64,000 nt of DNA from Solwaraspora sp. WMMD792 (GCF_029626105.1 NZ_JARUBH010000009.1:4588001-4652000), one strand, 5' to 3'; numbered from the stretch's first letter, positions 1 to 9,780 are shown. Numbers and translations are program-made. The notes: a model not told the origin generated them from the letters alone.

Positions 1-508
1 TGACGACCTCGCCCGGACCGTCCACGTCGGCCAGCTCCAGGGTGACGCCCCGGTCAATGGTCTGCATCACCCGGGGGTCCTGGGTGTTCCAGCCGACCCA
101 CACCACGTCGGGGTGCTGCACCTGCGGCACCACGTGCACGTCGGTGCCGGCCGGCACGCCGAGGAAGCCGTACGTCGGATCGTCCGGGACGGCCCGCAGC
201 GCGGCGTCGGTGACCCGCAGCACGGTCCGGTCCGGATCCCGCCATACCGGCTGCGCGGCGTCGTCGTGGATCAGCAGGGTCCACTCGTCGTCGACGTAGC
301 GCGGCCCCAGGTCGACGTGGCCGGCGTCGAGCACCGCCGGTTCGGCGGCCACCGGCTGGTCCGGGGCGATCGACTGGTCCAGCGCCGGGTCTGGCGACGA
401 GGGCTGGGCGGCGGGCAATGCCGGCTGGGCGGCAGGCAGTGCGGGCTGGGCGGCCGGCGTCATCGCCAGCAGCGCGGAGACGGCCATCGACAGGCCGATC
501 GACTTCAC
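1..508 (-). CDS. secreted surface-anchored (choice-of-anchor M) protein, partial
   Basis: The gene runs off the left edge; about 169 N-terminal residues are visible. A GTG start at 508 has GGAGG just upstream, and that site overlaps the stop codon of the gene before it (519-521), so translation is probably coupled. The product has a short hydrophobic export signal, an Ala/Pro linker with PALPAAQ repeated twice, and then a domain starting LDAGHVDLGPRY that continues with YGFLGVPAGTDVHVVPQ. The same pattern occurs in the two secreted proteins at 2278 and 2961 and in the insert of the neighbouring solute-binding protein. In known anchored-repeat ABC loci such proteins are wall-anchored partners of a metal importer. 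The C-terminus, and so any anchor, is not visible. A role in surface zinc capture is inferred from context. Confidence 0.8.
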   Translation of the reverse strand, partial: MKSIGLSMAVSALLAMTPAAQPALPAAQPALPAAQPSSPDPALDQSIAPDQPVAAEPAVLDAGHVDLGPRYVDDEWTLLIHDDAAQPVWRDPDRTVLRVTDAALRAVPDDPTYGFLGVPAGTDVHVVPQVQHPDVVWVGWNTQDPRVMQTIDRGVTLELADVDGPGEVV

Positions 509-518
509 TGATGCCTCC

Positions 519-2093
519 TCACGGTGCCAGGCAGTCGAGCAGCGACTCGGCGTTGAACCGCATCAGCTCGACGTAGCTGGTCACCCGGTCGTCCAAGGTG
601 TCGCCGTAGATTTCGCAGACCCGCACGTCGAGGTCGTCGGCGAGCTCGGTCAACGTCGACGACCGCGACCGCAGGTTGGGCTCCAGGAACACCGCCGGCA
701 CCCGCAGGTTGCGGATCGTCTCGGTGAGCCGACGCCGGTCGGCCAGGCTCGGTTCGGCCGCCGGATGCGGGGTGACGAAGCCGGAGATCTGCACGTCGTA
801 CGCGGCCCCCAGGTAACCGAACGCGTCGTGGGTGGTGATCAGGTGCCGTCGGCCGGGTGGGATGCGCGCGATGGTCTGGCGGACGTGGTCGTCGAGCACC
901 GACAGTTCGGCGATGTAGGCGGTGGCGCGCCGCCGGTACTCGGCGGCACCGGCCGGGTCGACGCCGGTCAGGGTGTCGCGGATCAGCTCGACGTAGGCGA
1001 TCACGTTGCGGACGTTCTGCCACAGATGCGGGTCGATCTCGCCATGTACGTGCTTGCCGAGCACCGCCTGAGGCAGCTGGAAGATCTCGGCGCCGGGGCG
1101 GCCGAGGAACCGGAAGTCCCGCCCGGCCGGCACCTGGGCGAGGGCCTTGTTCGGCACCTCGATGACGGTGTCGGCCGGGTCGTGCACCTGCTGGTGGGTC
1201 CCGCCGTCGCCGTGCGGGTCGGCGTACAGGTACAGCGCCGGCTCGCCGCGCGCCGCCGCGTCGAGGTCGACGGTGATGTCGGCGTGCCCGCCGCGCAGCA
1301 CCTCGGCACCGGCCATGCCGGGCACGCTGTGCGGGTCGACGCCGACGGCGAAGGTGAAGGTCTGTTCCCCGAGGGCGACCGGGCGGCTGTCGGGGCTGAC
1401 CGCCAGCCGCGCCGACATGGTCAGCCGGTAGACGCCCGGCTCGGTGAAGGCCCAGCTCATGTGGGTGTGCGCGTCGGCCGGCAGGGTGGCGGTGTCGTCC
1501 CGGTAACCGGTGGCGGCGTCGAACCCGTCGGCCGAGTCGAGGTAGACGGCCGGGTTGCCGAACGACTCGGTGAGGTAGGCGGCCATCGTGCCGGGGCCGG
1601 TCACGGCGGTGCTCTGCAGCAGGATGTCGGAGGCCCGGTCGGCGCCGTAGGTCTCGCCGGTGCCACGTACCCGCATGCCGAGCCAGATGGTGTCGAGCGC
1701 GACGTCCTCGACCAGCGGGATGATCTCGGCGGCGTACTTGACGGCACCTTCGGCGAGCGAGATGTTCGGTACGCCGTCGGGCAGGTTGGCGTCGAGCGCC
1801 TTGATGATGGCGTGCTCCTCCAGCAGCAGGTAGTTGCTGAAGGCGACGTCGGCGTAGACGACGTTGCGCACGTCGCGCAACGACGGCTCGTACGAGTGGG
1901 GGTCGGCGCCGTCGGGGACGAGCGAGGCGACCGCGACCCGGTCTCCGCCGACGTTGTCGACCAGGTCCCGCAGGATGCCGGTGGTGGTGACGACCTGGAG
2001 ACGGTCGTCGGCGGCGCTCAGCGTCGGCGGGACCGCGCAGCCGGTCAGGCCGACCGCCAGCAGGACCGACCCGACGAGTCCCCGTCCGCGCAC
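519..2093 (-). CDS. anchored repeat-type zinc ABC transporter substrate-binding lipoprotein
   Basis: A 524-residue metal-binding lipoprotein of the ZnuA-like cluster A-I family with a large insert. The GTG start at 2093 gives a compact lipoprotein signal ending in LTGC (Cys19); an upstream in-frame GTG at 2126 is less likely. The N-lobe contains DPHSYEP (His about 66), and the C-lobe contains DPHLWQN (His about 356) and TTHDAFGY (His about 422), which are likely zinc ligands. Between them, residues about 130-345 form a choice-of-anchor M domain with HTHMSWAF, the motif also found in the adjacent secreted proteins. This matches the architecture described for anchored-repeat ABC transporter binding proteins (TIGR03772). 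A Zur-like box lies at 2142-2160, upstream of the start. The cognate ATPase and permease are not in the window and are expected beyond the left edge. Confidence 0.9.
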   Translation of the reverse strand: MRGRGLVGSVLLAVGLTGCAVPPTLSAADDRLQVVTTTGILRDLVDNVGGDRVAVASLVPDGADPHSYEPSLRDVRNVVYADVAFSNYLLLEEHAIIKALDANLPDGVPNISLAEGAVKYAAEIIPLVEDVALDTIWLGMRVRGTGETYGADRASDILLQSTAVTGPGTMAAYLTESFGNPAVYLDSADGFDAATGYRDDTATLPADAHTHMSWAFTEPGVYRLTMSARLAVSPDSRPVALGEQTFTFAVGVDPHSVPGMAGAEVLRGGHADITVDLDAAARGEPALYLYADPHGDGGTHQQVHDPADTVIEVPNKALAQVPAGRDFRFLGRPGAEIFQLPQAVLGKHVHGEIDPHLWQNVRNVIAYVELIRDTLTGVDPAGAAEYRRRATAYIAELSVLDDHVRQTIARIPPGRRHLITTHDAFGYLGAAYDVQISGFVTPHPAAEPSLADRRRLTETIRNLRVPAVFLEPNLRSRSSTLTELADDLDVRVCEIYGDTLDDRVTSYVELMRFNAESLLDCLAP

Positions 2094-2141
2094 TGTCCCA
2101 CCTGTCTCCCCATCGTCCCCGCGCACCGCACGTTAGCACGC

Positions 2142-2160
2142 AAACGATAACCGTTGTCAT
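2142..2160 (-). promoter_or_regulatory. Zur-like box upstream of the zinc-binding lipoprotein
   Basis: The plus-strand sequence AAACGATAACCGTTGTCAT is an imperfect palindrome around AACG/CGTT. It closely matches two further sites at 3692 and 5238 in front of other metal genes, giving the consensus WAACGRTARYCGTTKTCAT. It lies about 50 bp upstream of the GTG at 2093. Assignment to Zur rests on the regulated genes and on similarity to known actinobacterial Zur sites. Confidence 0.8.
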
Positions 2161-2277
2161 CCCCGTTGCGGTGTCCAGCCGGTGCCGAAGAGGTGATGAT
2201 CGGCACCGGCCGGACGATGGATCGGCGGACACCCGCCGGTTCGTCTGCCGGGGGTCGGCAGAGGATCAGCCGAGGGG

Positions 2278-2931
2278 TCAGCCGACCTCGAAGGTGAACT
2301 CCTCGGTGGCGCTCACCGTCTGCCCGTTCGACGTCCGGACCCCGCTGACCTCGAACGTCGCCACGTACGTGCCGGCGGCGTCGAAGCCCCAGTTGACGTG
2401 GGCGTGGGTGTTGCGGCTGACGTTCAGGCTGTCCGGCAGCCCGTTGCCACTGTCGAACAGCACGGTGGGGGTGCCGCCGGAGGCGGTGAAGACGCTGAAC
2501 CCACCGGGCCCCTGCACGTCGGTCAGCTTGACCGTGACCCGGTTGAACTGCAGGGCGCCGCTGGCCACCCCGGTGGTGTCCCAGCCGGCCCAGAGCAGGC
2601 CGGCGGTGTTGGTCTGCGGCAGGACGTAGGCGTACCCGCCGGTGCCGAGGAACGACCACGCGGAACTGGACGGTACGGCGGTGTAGGCCGCGGTCGGCAC
2701 CACGAAGACCACGGTGGACGGATCCCGCTCGACGAAGGTCGACCCGGTGTCGTCACCGACAGTGAGCTCGATCGGCCCGCCTGCGACGTGATCGATGTCC
2801 AGGATGTCGACGTGGCCGCTGGTCAACTCGACGACCGTGGCCTGCGCCGTGGCCGGTACGGCGACCGCGAGCGCCGCCGCGAGCGTGCTCGACGCGACCG
2901 CGGCCAGCAACCGACGGGTGGAGGTGTTCAT
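2278..2931 (-). CDS. secreted choice-of-anchor M domain protein
   Basis: A 217-residue secreted protein. The ATG at 2931 is preceded by GGGAG at good spacing; a GTG one codon earlier is also possible. Residues about 1-30 form a Sec signal peptide ending near ATAQA, followed by one surface-anchored family domain opening VVELTSGHVDILDI and containing FLGTGGYAYVLPQ and HAHVNWGF. There is no LPXTG motif or C-terminal membrane segment, so it is probably released or held by another protein. It lies 29 bp downstream of the related gene at 2961-3647 and is probably co-transcribed with it. The HxHxNW motif could bind metal, but that is inference. Its position between Zur-like boxes suggests expression during zinc starvation. 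Confidence 0.85.
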   Translation of the reverse strand: MNTSTRRLLAAVASSTLAAALAVAVPATAQATVVELTSGHVDILDIDHVAGGPIELTVGDDTGSTFVERDPSTVVFVVPTAAYTAVPSSSAWSFLGTGGYAYVLPQTNTAGLLWAGWDTTGVASGALQFNRVTVKLTDVQGPGGFSVFTASGGTPTVLFDSGNGLPDSLNVSRNTHAHVNWGFDAAGTYVATFEVSGVRTSNGQTVSATEEFTFEVG

Positions 2932-2960
2932 CACGCTGCTCCCTTCCGATCCGGCCCGAA

Positions 2961-3647
2961 TCAGGGCAGGACGACGAATCGCAGGTAGACCGAGTCGGAC
3001 TCGACGACGGTCGTGGTGCCGGCCAGCGTGGCACTGGCCTTGACCTTGAGCAGGTACCCGCCGGCCTTACTGAACGCCCAGTTGACGTGCAGGTGCTCGC
3101 CGACCGACAGGTCGACGACGTCCGGCAGCCCGTCGCGGCTGTTGGCCAGCACGGTCGGCTGCCCGAACAGGTCCTCGGTGTAGATCGCCATCTTGGCGGA
3201 GCTGGGGGCGCTGATCAGCTGCTGCACGGTCAGGTCGACCGTGTCGCCCTCGAAGACGCCCGCTTCCAGTTCCTCGGTGGCGATGCCGGCGAAGAGCAGG
3301 TCCTCGTTCTCCACCTGCGGCAGGATCCAGACCGGCGCGCCAGCGGTGCCGAGGAAGGCGAAGGCCGAGTCGCTGGGCACAGTGGTCTTCGCCTCGGGCT
3401 TGACGACGAAGATCACGTCGTCGTGGTGGCGGTGCTCGCCGGGCTCGACGGTGTCGTCGTGGACGCCGAGCTCCATCTCCCCGTCCTCGTACTCCACTTC
3501 GATCACGTCGACATGGCCGGCGGAGAGGACCACCGGCAGGCCGGCGCCGTGGGCCTGTGCCGGCGCGGCCGAGACGACCAGTGCGGCGATCATCGCCGAT
3601 GCGGTGACGAGCGCACCGGTGGCCCGACGGCGGGTTGCGGTCAACAC
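2961..3647 (-). CDS. secreted choice-of-anchor M domain protein, His/Asp-rich
   Basis: A 228-residue secreted protein from a GTG at 3647 with GGGAGGGAG upstream; in-frame starts further upstream would run into the Zur-like box. The signal peptide ends at APAQA. The domain opens LPVVLSAGHVDVIEVEYEDG, contains an acidic/His stretch (HDDTVEPGEHRHHDD) and ends with HLHVNWAF. It is a paralogue of the product at 2278-2931. The extra His/Asp cluster is absent from that paralogue and is a plausible metal-binding patch (inference). It is the first gene of a two-gene unit controlled by the box at 3692-3710. Confidence 0.85.
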   Translation of the reverse strand: MLTATRRRATGALVTASAMIAALVVSAAPAQAHGAGLPVVLSAGHVDVIEVEYEDGEMELGVHDDTVEPGEHRHHDDVIFVVKPEAKTTVPSDSAFAFLGTAGAPVWILPQVENEDLLFAGIATEELEAGVFEGDTVDLTVQQLISAPSSAKMAIYTEDLFGQPTVLANSRDGLPDVVDLSVGEHLHVNWAFSKAGGYLLKVKASATLAGTTTVVESDSVYLRFVVLP

Positions 3648-3691
3648 GAGACAGACTCCCTCCCGGTGATCCCCGATGGACCACCGGGAGC

Positions 3692-3706
3692 TAACGGTAA
3701 TCGTTT

Positions 3707-3710
<4 letters not shown>
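3692..3710 (-). promoter_or_regulatory. Zur-like box upstream of secreted protein pair
   Basis: The sequence TAACGGTAATCGTTTTCAT is a near-copy of the boxes at 2142 and 5238. It sits about 45 bp upstream of the GTG at 3647 and overlaps the stop codon of the GTPase gene (3707-3709), so the promoter of the secreted-protein unit is embedded in the end of the upstream gene. Confidence 0.85.
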
Positions 3711-5025
<1,315 letters not shown>

Positions 5026-5029
<4 letters not shown>

Positions 5030-5205
5030 CGCGGATCCTCGACCTGACGGCCCCGGTAGAGACCACAGTGTGCGCAGGCCCGGTGCGGCAGGATCTTCTC
5101 CTGACGTGGGCAGGGGCAGGTGACCAGCGTCGGTGCCGCCGCCTTCCACCGGGCGCGGCGGTGGCGGGTGTTCGACCGCGAGGTGCGGCGCTTCGGTACG
5201 GCCAT
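5026..5205 (-). CDS. rpmF: 50S ribosomal protein L32, zinc-regulated paralogue
   Basis: A 59-residue protein starting [20 protein letters not shown], typical of L32. The ATG at 5205 has GGAGAGG upstream, and an in-frame ATG at 5256 would fall inside the Zur-like box. The C-terminal zinc-ribbon region reads [20 protein letters not shown] followed by CG: the second pair is a normal CxxC but the first is CxC, so one cysteine is out of register. Zur-repressed duplicate ribosomal proteins usually replace zinc-binding versions during starvation. This copy may therefore be on the way to zinc independence, although it still has four cysteines. It shares the ATGA overlap with the GTPase gene. Confidence 0.9.
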
Positions 5206-5237
5206 GGAACGGCCTCCTCTCATCTCCGCACAGAAGA

Positions 5238-5256
5238 TAACGGTAGCCGTTTTCAT
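5238..5256 (-). promoter_or_regulatory. Zur-like box upstream of L32-GTPase operon
   Basis: The sequence TAACGGTAGCCGTTTTCAT has perfect AACGG/CCGTT arms and differs from the 3692-3710 box at only two positions. It lies about 33 bp upstream of the L32 start at 5205. Confidence 0.85.
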
Positions 5257-5330
5257 TAAGATCGTCGGCCGGGCGACCGAAACCGCCGACCGACCGCAAA
5301 GCCGGTCGACCCGTCACCTGCCGTGGCCGG

Positions 5331-5699
5331 TCACCCGTCGTGGTCGGGGACCCGCTCCCCCAGGCCGTGATCGGGCAGGTCACGATCGGCGTGGTCGGCG
5401 TGGAACAGCGCCTCGGCCAGCAACTGCCGGACGTGCACGTCGGCGGCCGAGTAGTAGACGAAGGTGCCTTCCCGGCGACCCCGGACCAGCCCGGCCAGCC
5501 GCAGCTTGGCCAGATGCTGGCTGACCGCCGTCGGCGCGGCACCGACCAGCTCGGCCAGGCAGGCGACCGACGACTCACCCTGCAGCAGCGCCCAGAGAAT
5601 CTTGATCCGGGTGGGGTCGGCGAGCAGGCGGAACGTCTCCGCGGCCAGGTGCACCTGCTCCTCGACCGGCATCCGGAAATCCGGAATCGAGGTGTGCAT
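5331..5699 (-). CDS. ArsR/SmtB family metal-sensing repressor
   Basis: A 122-residue winged-helix regulator with recognition region [20 protein letters not shown]. Near the C-terminus Asp87, His89, His100 and His103 form D-x-H-x10-H-x2-H, the alpha-5 metal site of SmtB, CzrA and NmtR sensors of Zn, Co or Ni. A lone Cys47 in the alpha-3 region does not make the CVC-type alpha-3 site. It is divergently transcribed from the P1B-type ATPase at 5760, its likely target. The C-terminal extension is rich in His, Asp and Arg. It probably releases DNA when metal is in excess. Confidence 0.92.
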   Translation of the reverse strand: MHTSIPDFRMPVEEQVHLAAETFRLLADPTRIKILWALLQGESSVACLAELVGAAPTAVSQHLAKLRLAGLVRGRREGTFVYYSAADVHVRQLLAEALFHADHADRDLPDHGLGERVPDHDG

Positions 5700-5740
5700 G
5701 CCGGTCAGACTAGTCGAGGCCGCCTACTTGCTTACCTGCG

Positions 5741-5754
5741 TAGCTGCGCAGCTA
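5741..5754. promoter_or_regulatory. perfect 14-bp palindrome, candidate ArsR operator
   Basis: TAGCTGCGCAGCTA is a perfect palindrome in the 60-bp divergent promoter between the ArsR gene and the ATPase. It ends 5 bp before the ATPase ATG, leaving no room for a ribosome binding site, so a bound repressor would cover the transcription start of a probably leaderless mRNA. Confidence 0.6.
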
Positions 5755-5759
5755 TTGTA

Positions 5760-7721
5760 ATGGCCGTGCTGACCGAGACTGCGCCACTTGCGCCCCTGCC
5801 ACGCGCCGAGCGCCTGACCGACGCCACCCGCCGTACCCCGGTCTGGTCGCTGCCCGAGGTCCGCTGGGCGACGGCCGCCACCGGCCTGTTCGCCCTCGGC
5901 GGCGCACTGCACCTGGCCGGAGCCCCGGCGTGGAGCTGGTGGGCCGCCTACCTGGCCTGCTACGTCGCCGGCGGTTGGGAACCGGGCTGGTCCGGGCTGC
6001 GGGCACTACGCGAACGCACCCTCGACGTCGACCTGCTGATGGTGGTCGCCGCGATCGGTGCCGCCGCCGTCGGTCAGGTCTTCGACGGCGCCCTGCTGAT
6101 CGTCATCTTCGCCACCTCCGGCGCGCTGGAAGCGCTCGCCACCCGACGCACCGCCGACGCCGTACACAGCCTGCTCGACCTCGCCCCACCCCAGGCGACC
6201 CGGATCACCGACGACGCCGAACAGCGGGTCGACACCGTCTCGCTGCGCGTCGGCGACCTGATCCTGGTCCGCCCCGGCGAGCGGATCGGTGCCGACGGGC
6301 AGGTCGTCGACGGCACCAGCGAGGTGGACCAGGCCACCATCACCGGCGAACCGCTCCCGGTGGACCGCCGTCCCGGTGACGACGTGTACGCCGGCACCCT
6401 CAACGGCACCGGCGTGCTACGGGTCCGGGTGACCACACCCGCCGGGGATACCGTCGTCGCCCGCATCGCGGCCATGGTCGAGGAGGCCGCCGCCAGCAAG
6501 GCACCCACCCAGTTGTTCATCGAAAGGATCGAGCAGCGCTACTCGGTAGGGGTCGTGGTGGCGACCCTGGCCCTGTTCGGCATCCCGCTCGCCCTCGGCG
6601 ACAGCCTCACCGACGCCCTGCTCCGGGCGATGACCTTCATGATCGTCGCTTCCCCCTGTGCCGTGGTGCTGGCGACCATGCCGCCGCTGCTCGCCGCGAT
6701 CGCCACCGCCGGCCGACACGGCGTACTGGTCAAATCCGCCGGTGCGATCGAACGTCTCAGCCGCGCCGACCTGGTCGCCTTCGACAAGACCGGCACCCTC
6801 ACCGAAGGCCGGCCCCGGGTCACCGCCGTGCACCCCGTACCGGGCAATCCGGCCACCGACGATGCCGACCAGCTGTTGGCCCTGGCCGCCGCCGCCGAAC
6901 TACCCAGCGAGCATCCGATCGGCGCCGCCGTGGTCGCGGCGGCCCGCGACCGCCGGCTCGCGATCGCCGCCACCGACGCGTTCGCCGCACTACCAGGGCG
7001 CGGCGTCACCGCCCGCATCGGTGACCGGCAGCTAGCGGTGGCCAGCCCGGCCCAACTGCTGACCACCACCGACGACGAGGCCCGCCGGCTGGTCGCCGAA
7101 GTGGAGTCCGCCGGGCAGACCGCCGTCGTGGTCGCCGTCGACGGCACTCCGGCAGCCGTACTCGCGCTGACCGACCGGTTGCGCCCCGGCGCGGCCTCGG
7201 TCACCGCCGCGCTGCGAGTCCTGACCGGGCGGTCGCCGGTGCTGCTCACCGGCGACAACCCGCAGGCAGCCGGCAGACTCGCCGGTGAGGTCGGCATCGA
7301 CGAGGTACGGGCCGGCCTGCTACCACAGGACAAGGTCGCGGCGGTACGGCAACTGCAGTCCGCCGGCCGGCAGGTGCTGGTGGTCGGCGACGGAGTCAAC
7401 GACGCGCCCGCACTGGCCACCGCGCACACCAGTGTCGCGATGGGCGGCGTCGGCGCCGACCTCGCCCTGGAGACCGCGGACACCGTCATCGTCCGCGACG
7501 ACCTGACCACCGTCCCCGCGCTCGTCGCCCTCGCCCGGCGGGCCCGGCGCTGTGTCGTCGCCAACCTGGCGATCGCCGGCACCGTCATCGTGGTCCTGGC
7601 GACCTGGGACATCGTCGGCCACCTACCGCTGCCGCTCGGCGTGGCCGGCCACGAAGGATCCACGGTGCTGGTCGCGCTCAACGGCATGCGACTGCTGCGC
7701 CGCTCGGCCTGGCAGCGTTGA
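5760..7721 (+). CDS. P1B-4 type heavy-metal exporting ATPase
   Basis: A 653-residue P-type ATPase. It has the actuator TGE (residues 195-197), transmembrane SPC (298-300), phosphorylation motif DKTGT (Asp342), the SEHPIG motif, hinge GDGVND (543-548) and a last-helix HEGST (631-635). SPC combined with HEGGT-like residues is the signature of P1B-4 pumps (CoaT/CtpD/CtpJ), which export Co, Zn, Ni or Fe(II). There is no N-terminal CxxC metal-binding domain. The ATG at 5760 has no ribosome binding site and the upstream palindrome abuts it, suggesting a leaderless transcript. With the ArsR gene it forms an efflux pair next to a zinc-uptake regulon. The exact metal cannot be decided from sequence. 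Confidence 0.93.
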   Translation: MAVLTETAPLAPLPRAERLTDATRRTPVWSLPEVRWATAATGLFALGGALHLAGAPAWSWWAAYLACYVAGGWEPGWSGLRALRERTLDVDLLMVVAAIGAAAVGQVFDGALLIVIFATSGALEALATRRTADAVHSLLDLAPPQATRITDDAEQRVDTVSLRVGDLILVRPGERIGADGQVVDGTSEVDQATITGEPLPVDRRPGDDVYAGTLNGTGVLRVRVTTPAGDTVVARIAAMVEEAAASKAPTQLFIERIEQRYSVGVVVATLALFGIPLALGDSLTDALLRAMTFMIVASPCAVVLATMPPLLAAIATAGRHGVLVKSAGAIERLSRADLVAFDKTGTLTEGRPRVTAVHPVPGNPATDDADQLLALAAAAELPSEHPIGAAVVAAARDRRLAIAATDAFAALPGRGVTARIGDRQLAVASPAQLLTTTDDEARRLVAEVESAGQTAVVVAVDGTPAAVLALTDRLRPGAASVTAALRVLTGRSPVLLTGDNPQAAGRLAGEVGIDEVRAGLLPQDKVAAVRQLQSAGRQVLVVGDGVNDAPALATAHTSVAMGGVGADLALETADTVIVRDDLTTVPALVALARRARRCVVANLAIAGTVIVVLATWDIVGHLPLPLGVAGHEGSTVLVALNGMRLLRRSAWQR

Positions 7722-7732
7722 CGGGCCAGGCG

Positions 7733-7752
7733 CCGTCGGTGTGCCCCGACGG
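7733..7752. terminator. short hairpin between convergent genes
   Basis: CCGTCGG and CCGACGG form a 7-bp stem with a 6-nt loop between the ATPase and AraC stop codons. There is no T-run. Its role as a bidirectional terminator is inferred from position. Confidence 0.4.
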
Positions 7753-7764
7753 TCCGGTCGCCCC

Positions 7765-8676
7765 TCAGCCGCCTGCCGGCGACGGCCCCGACGCTGCCGA
7801 CGCCAGGTCGCCGGCACGCAGCCGGGCCGCGTCGCGACCTGGCGGTACGCCGTACGCCCGCCGGTACTCGCGGTTGAACTGCGTCGCGCTGACGTACCCG
7901 ACCGTCCTGGCCACTCCAGCGGCCGAGTCGGCGCCGGTGACCAGCAGTCGCCGGGCCTGCTGCAGCCGCAGGGCCTTCTGGAACCGCATCGGGCTCATCC
8001 CGGTCACCGCCTTGAAGTGCCGGTGCAGGGTCGCCACGCTCAGGTGGGCCGCCGCCGCGATCTGCTCGACCGTCAACGGCTCGGCGTACCGGGCCCGGAT
8101 CAGCCCGGCCGCCGCCCGGACCTGCGACAACCGGGACTCGGCGACGGTGAGCTGACGCAGCGCCGGCCCGAGCGGGCTGCCCAACAGCCGGTACAGGATC
8201 TCGCCCTCCATCCGGGCGGCGAGCGGCCGGATGTCGGCCGGGTCGTCGAGCAGCCGCACCCACCGGGTGACCGCCTCGACGATCCCCGGGGTCATCGCCG
8301 CGGTGGTCAACGCGGCCGGCTCCGCCGACCCGGCCGGCGGCGACGGTGGCTCATCCAGCTCCAGCAGCAGGTCGGCGAGCATCCGTCCGTCCAGACGCAG
8401 CACCGCCGACCGGTACGGCACCTGCTCGAACACGGCGGTCACCGGCAGCTCCACCGAGCTGAGGAACATCGTCCCACGGCCGACCAGCCAGCTGCGCTCA
8501 CCAGCGGTACTGCGTTTGGCGCCTTGAGCCACGAAGCAGATCATCGGCTCGTACAGCAGATCGGTCGGCCCGGCCTGCTCGTCGTCGAAGCGGACCAGCC
8601 GCAGCCGCGGCACCGCGGTCTCGACCGCCCGCGCCGGGCAGTGCCGGGCGACGACCCGCGCCAGCTCGTCGATCAT
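7765..8676 (-). CDS. AraC family transcriptional regulator
   Basis: A 303-residue regulator. Residues about 10-150 match the AraC_N sensor domain (LYEPMICFVAQGAKRS), and the C-terminal 100 residues contain two helix-turn-helix units (VEQIAAAAHLSVATLHRHFK and GVARTVGYVSATQFNREYRR). The ATG at 8676 follows GGAGCG. It is divergent from the aldo/keto reductase at 8767 with a 90-bp shared promoter, an arrangement common for AraC regulators activated by small metabolites or stress compounds that control a reductase. The inducer cannot be read from the sequence. Confidence 0.9.
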   Translation of the reverse strand: MIDELARVVARHCPARAVETAVPRLRLVRFDDEQAGPTDLLYEPMICFVAQGAKRSTAGERSWLVGRGTMFLSSVELPVTAVFEQVPYRSAVLRLDGRMLADLLLELDEPPSPPAGSAEPAALTTAAMTPGIVEAVTRWVRLLDDPADIRPLAARMEGEILYRLLGSPLGPALRQLTVAESRLSQVRAAAGLIRARYAEPLTVEQIAAAAHLSVATLHRHFKAVTGMSPMRFQKALRLQQARRLLVTGADSAAGVARTVGYVSATQFNREYRRAYGVPPGRDAARLRAGDLASAASGPSPAGG

Positions 8677-8766
8677 CGGTCGCTCCGTCGTCGGTGAGAG
8701 GATCAGGCAAGAGTACGCGGAGCGCGCCCCATGCCGGCGCCCCCGGGGCGGACATAGCGTCGGGTC

Positions 8767-9780
8767 ATGACACAGACAGCGAACGGCCGGCAGCTGCCCC
8801 GGCGCAACCTGGGATCGCAGGGGCTCGAAGTCGGCGCGATCGGCCTCGGCACGATGGGCATGACCATGGCGTACGGTCCGGCCGACCCGGCCAGCGGCAT
8901 CGCCACCATCGGTCGGGCGTACGAACTCGGCGTCACCATGTTCGACACCGCCGAGCTGTACGGAATGGGCACCGGCAGCAACGAGCAACTGCTCGGCAAG
9001 GCGGTACGCGGCTTCCGTGACGAGGTGGTGCTCGCCACCAAGTTCGGCCTCGACCTGACCGACCCGAGCCGGTTCGGCACCGCGTTCGACAGCCGGCCGG
9101 AACACATCCGCGAGGTCACCGACAACAGTCTGCGCCACCTCGGCACCGACCACATCGACCTGCTCTACCAACACCGGGTCGACCCGAACGTGCCGATCGA
9201 GGACGTCGCCGGCACTGTCGGGGAGCTGATCGCCGAAGGCAAGGTGCGCTACTTCGGGCTGAGTGAGGCCGGCCCGGACATCATCCGGCGTGCGCACGCC
9301 GTCCACCCGGTGTCGGTGCTGCAGACCGAGTACTCGGTGTTCGAGCGGACGGTGGAGCCGCAGGTGCTGCCGACGGTCCGCGAGCTGGGCATCGGGTTCG
9401 TGGCGTACTCGCCGCTCGGCCGCGGCTTCCTGACCGGCGCGGTCCGGCCCGCCGCCGAATACCCGGACGGTGACATGCGGACCTGGGACGAACGCTGGCA
9501 GCCGGGCAACTACGAACAGAACCTGGCGGCGGTGCGTGAGCTGACCGCGATGGCCGCCGCCAAGGGCGTCGCGGTCACCCAGCTCGCCCTGGCCTGGCTG
9601 CTCGCCCAGGGCGAGGACATCGTGCCGATCCCGGGTACCCGCAACCCGCAACGGCTCGCCGAGAACGTGGCGGCGGCCACCGTACAGCTCAGCGCGGCCG
9701 AGGTCGACCGGATCCGCCAGATCCTGCCGCACGGCGCGGCCGGCTCCCGATACCCGGCCGCCCGGATGCCGGTCTGGTGA
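8767..9780 (+). CDS. aldo/keto reductase
   Basis: A 337-residue NADPH-dependent oxidoreductase with the aldo/keto reductase barrel. The catalytic tetrad is visible as Asp60, Tyr65 (FDTAELYG), Lys92 (LATKFG) and His136 (YQHRVDP). The cofactor-binding end has PIPGTRNPQRLAEN. Length and pattern fit the AKR13/YakC-like group, which reduces small aldehydes and ketones. It is probably regulated by the divergent AraC gene. The natural substrate is unknown. Confidence 0.93.
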   Translation: MTQTANGRQLPRRNLGSQGLEVGAIGLGTMGMTMAYGPADPASGIATIGRAYELGVTMFDTAELYGMGTGSNEQLLGKAVRGFRDEVVLATKFGLDLTDPSRFGTAFDSRPEHIREVTDNSLRHLGTDHIDLLYQHRVDPNVPIEDVAGTVGELIAEGKVRYFGLSEAGPDIIRRAHAVHPVSVLQTEYSVFERTVEPQVLPTVRELGIGFVAYSPLGRGFLTGAVRPAAEYPDGDMRTWDERWQPGNYEQNLAAVRELTAMAAAKGVAVTQLALAWLLAQGEDIVPIPGTRNPQRLAENVAAATVQLSAAEVDRIRQILPHGAAGSRYPAARMPVW

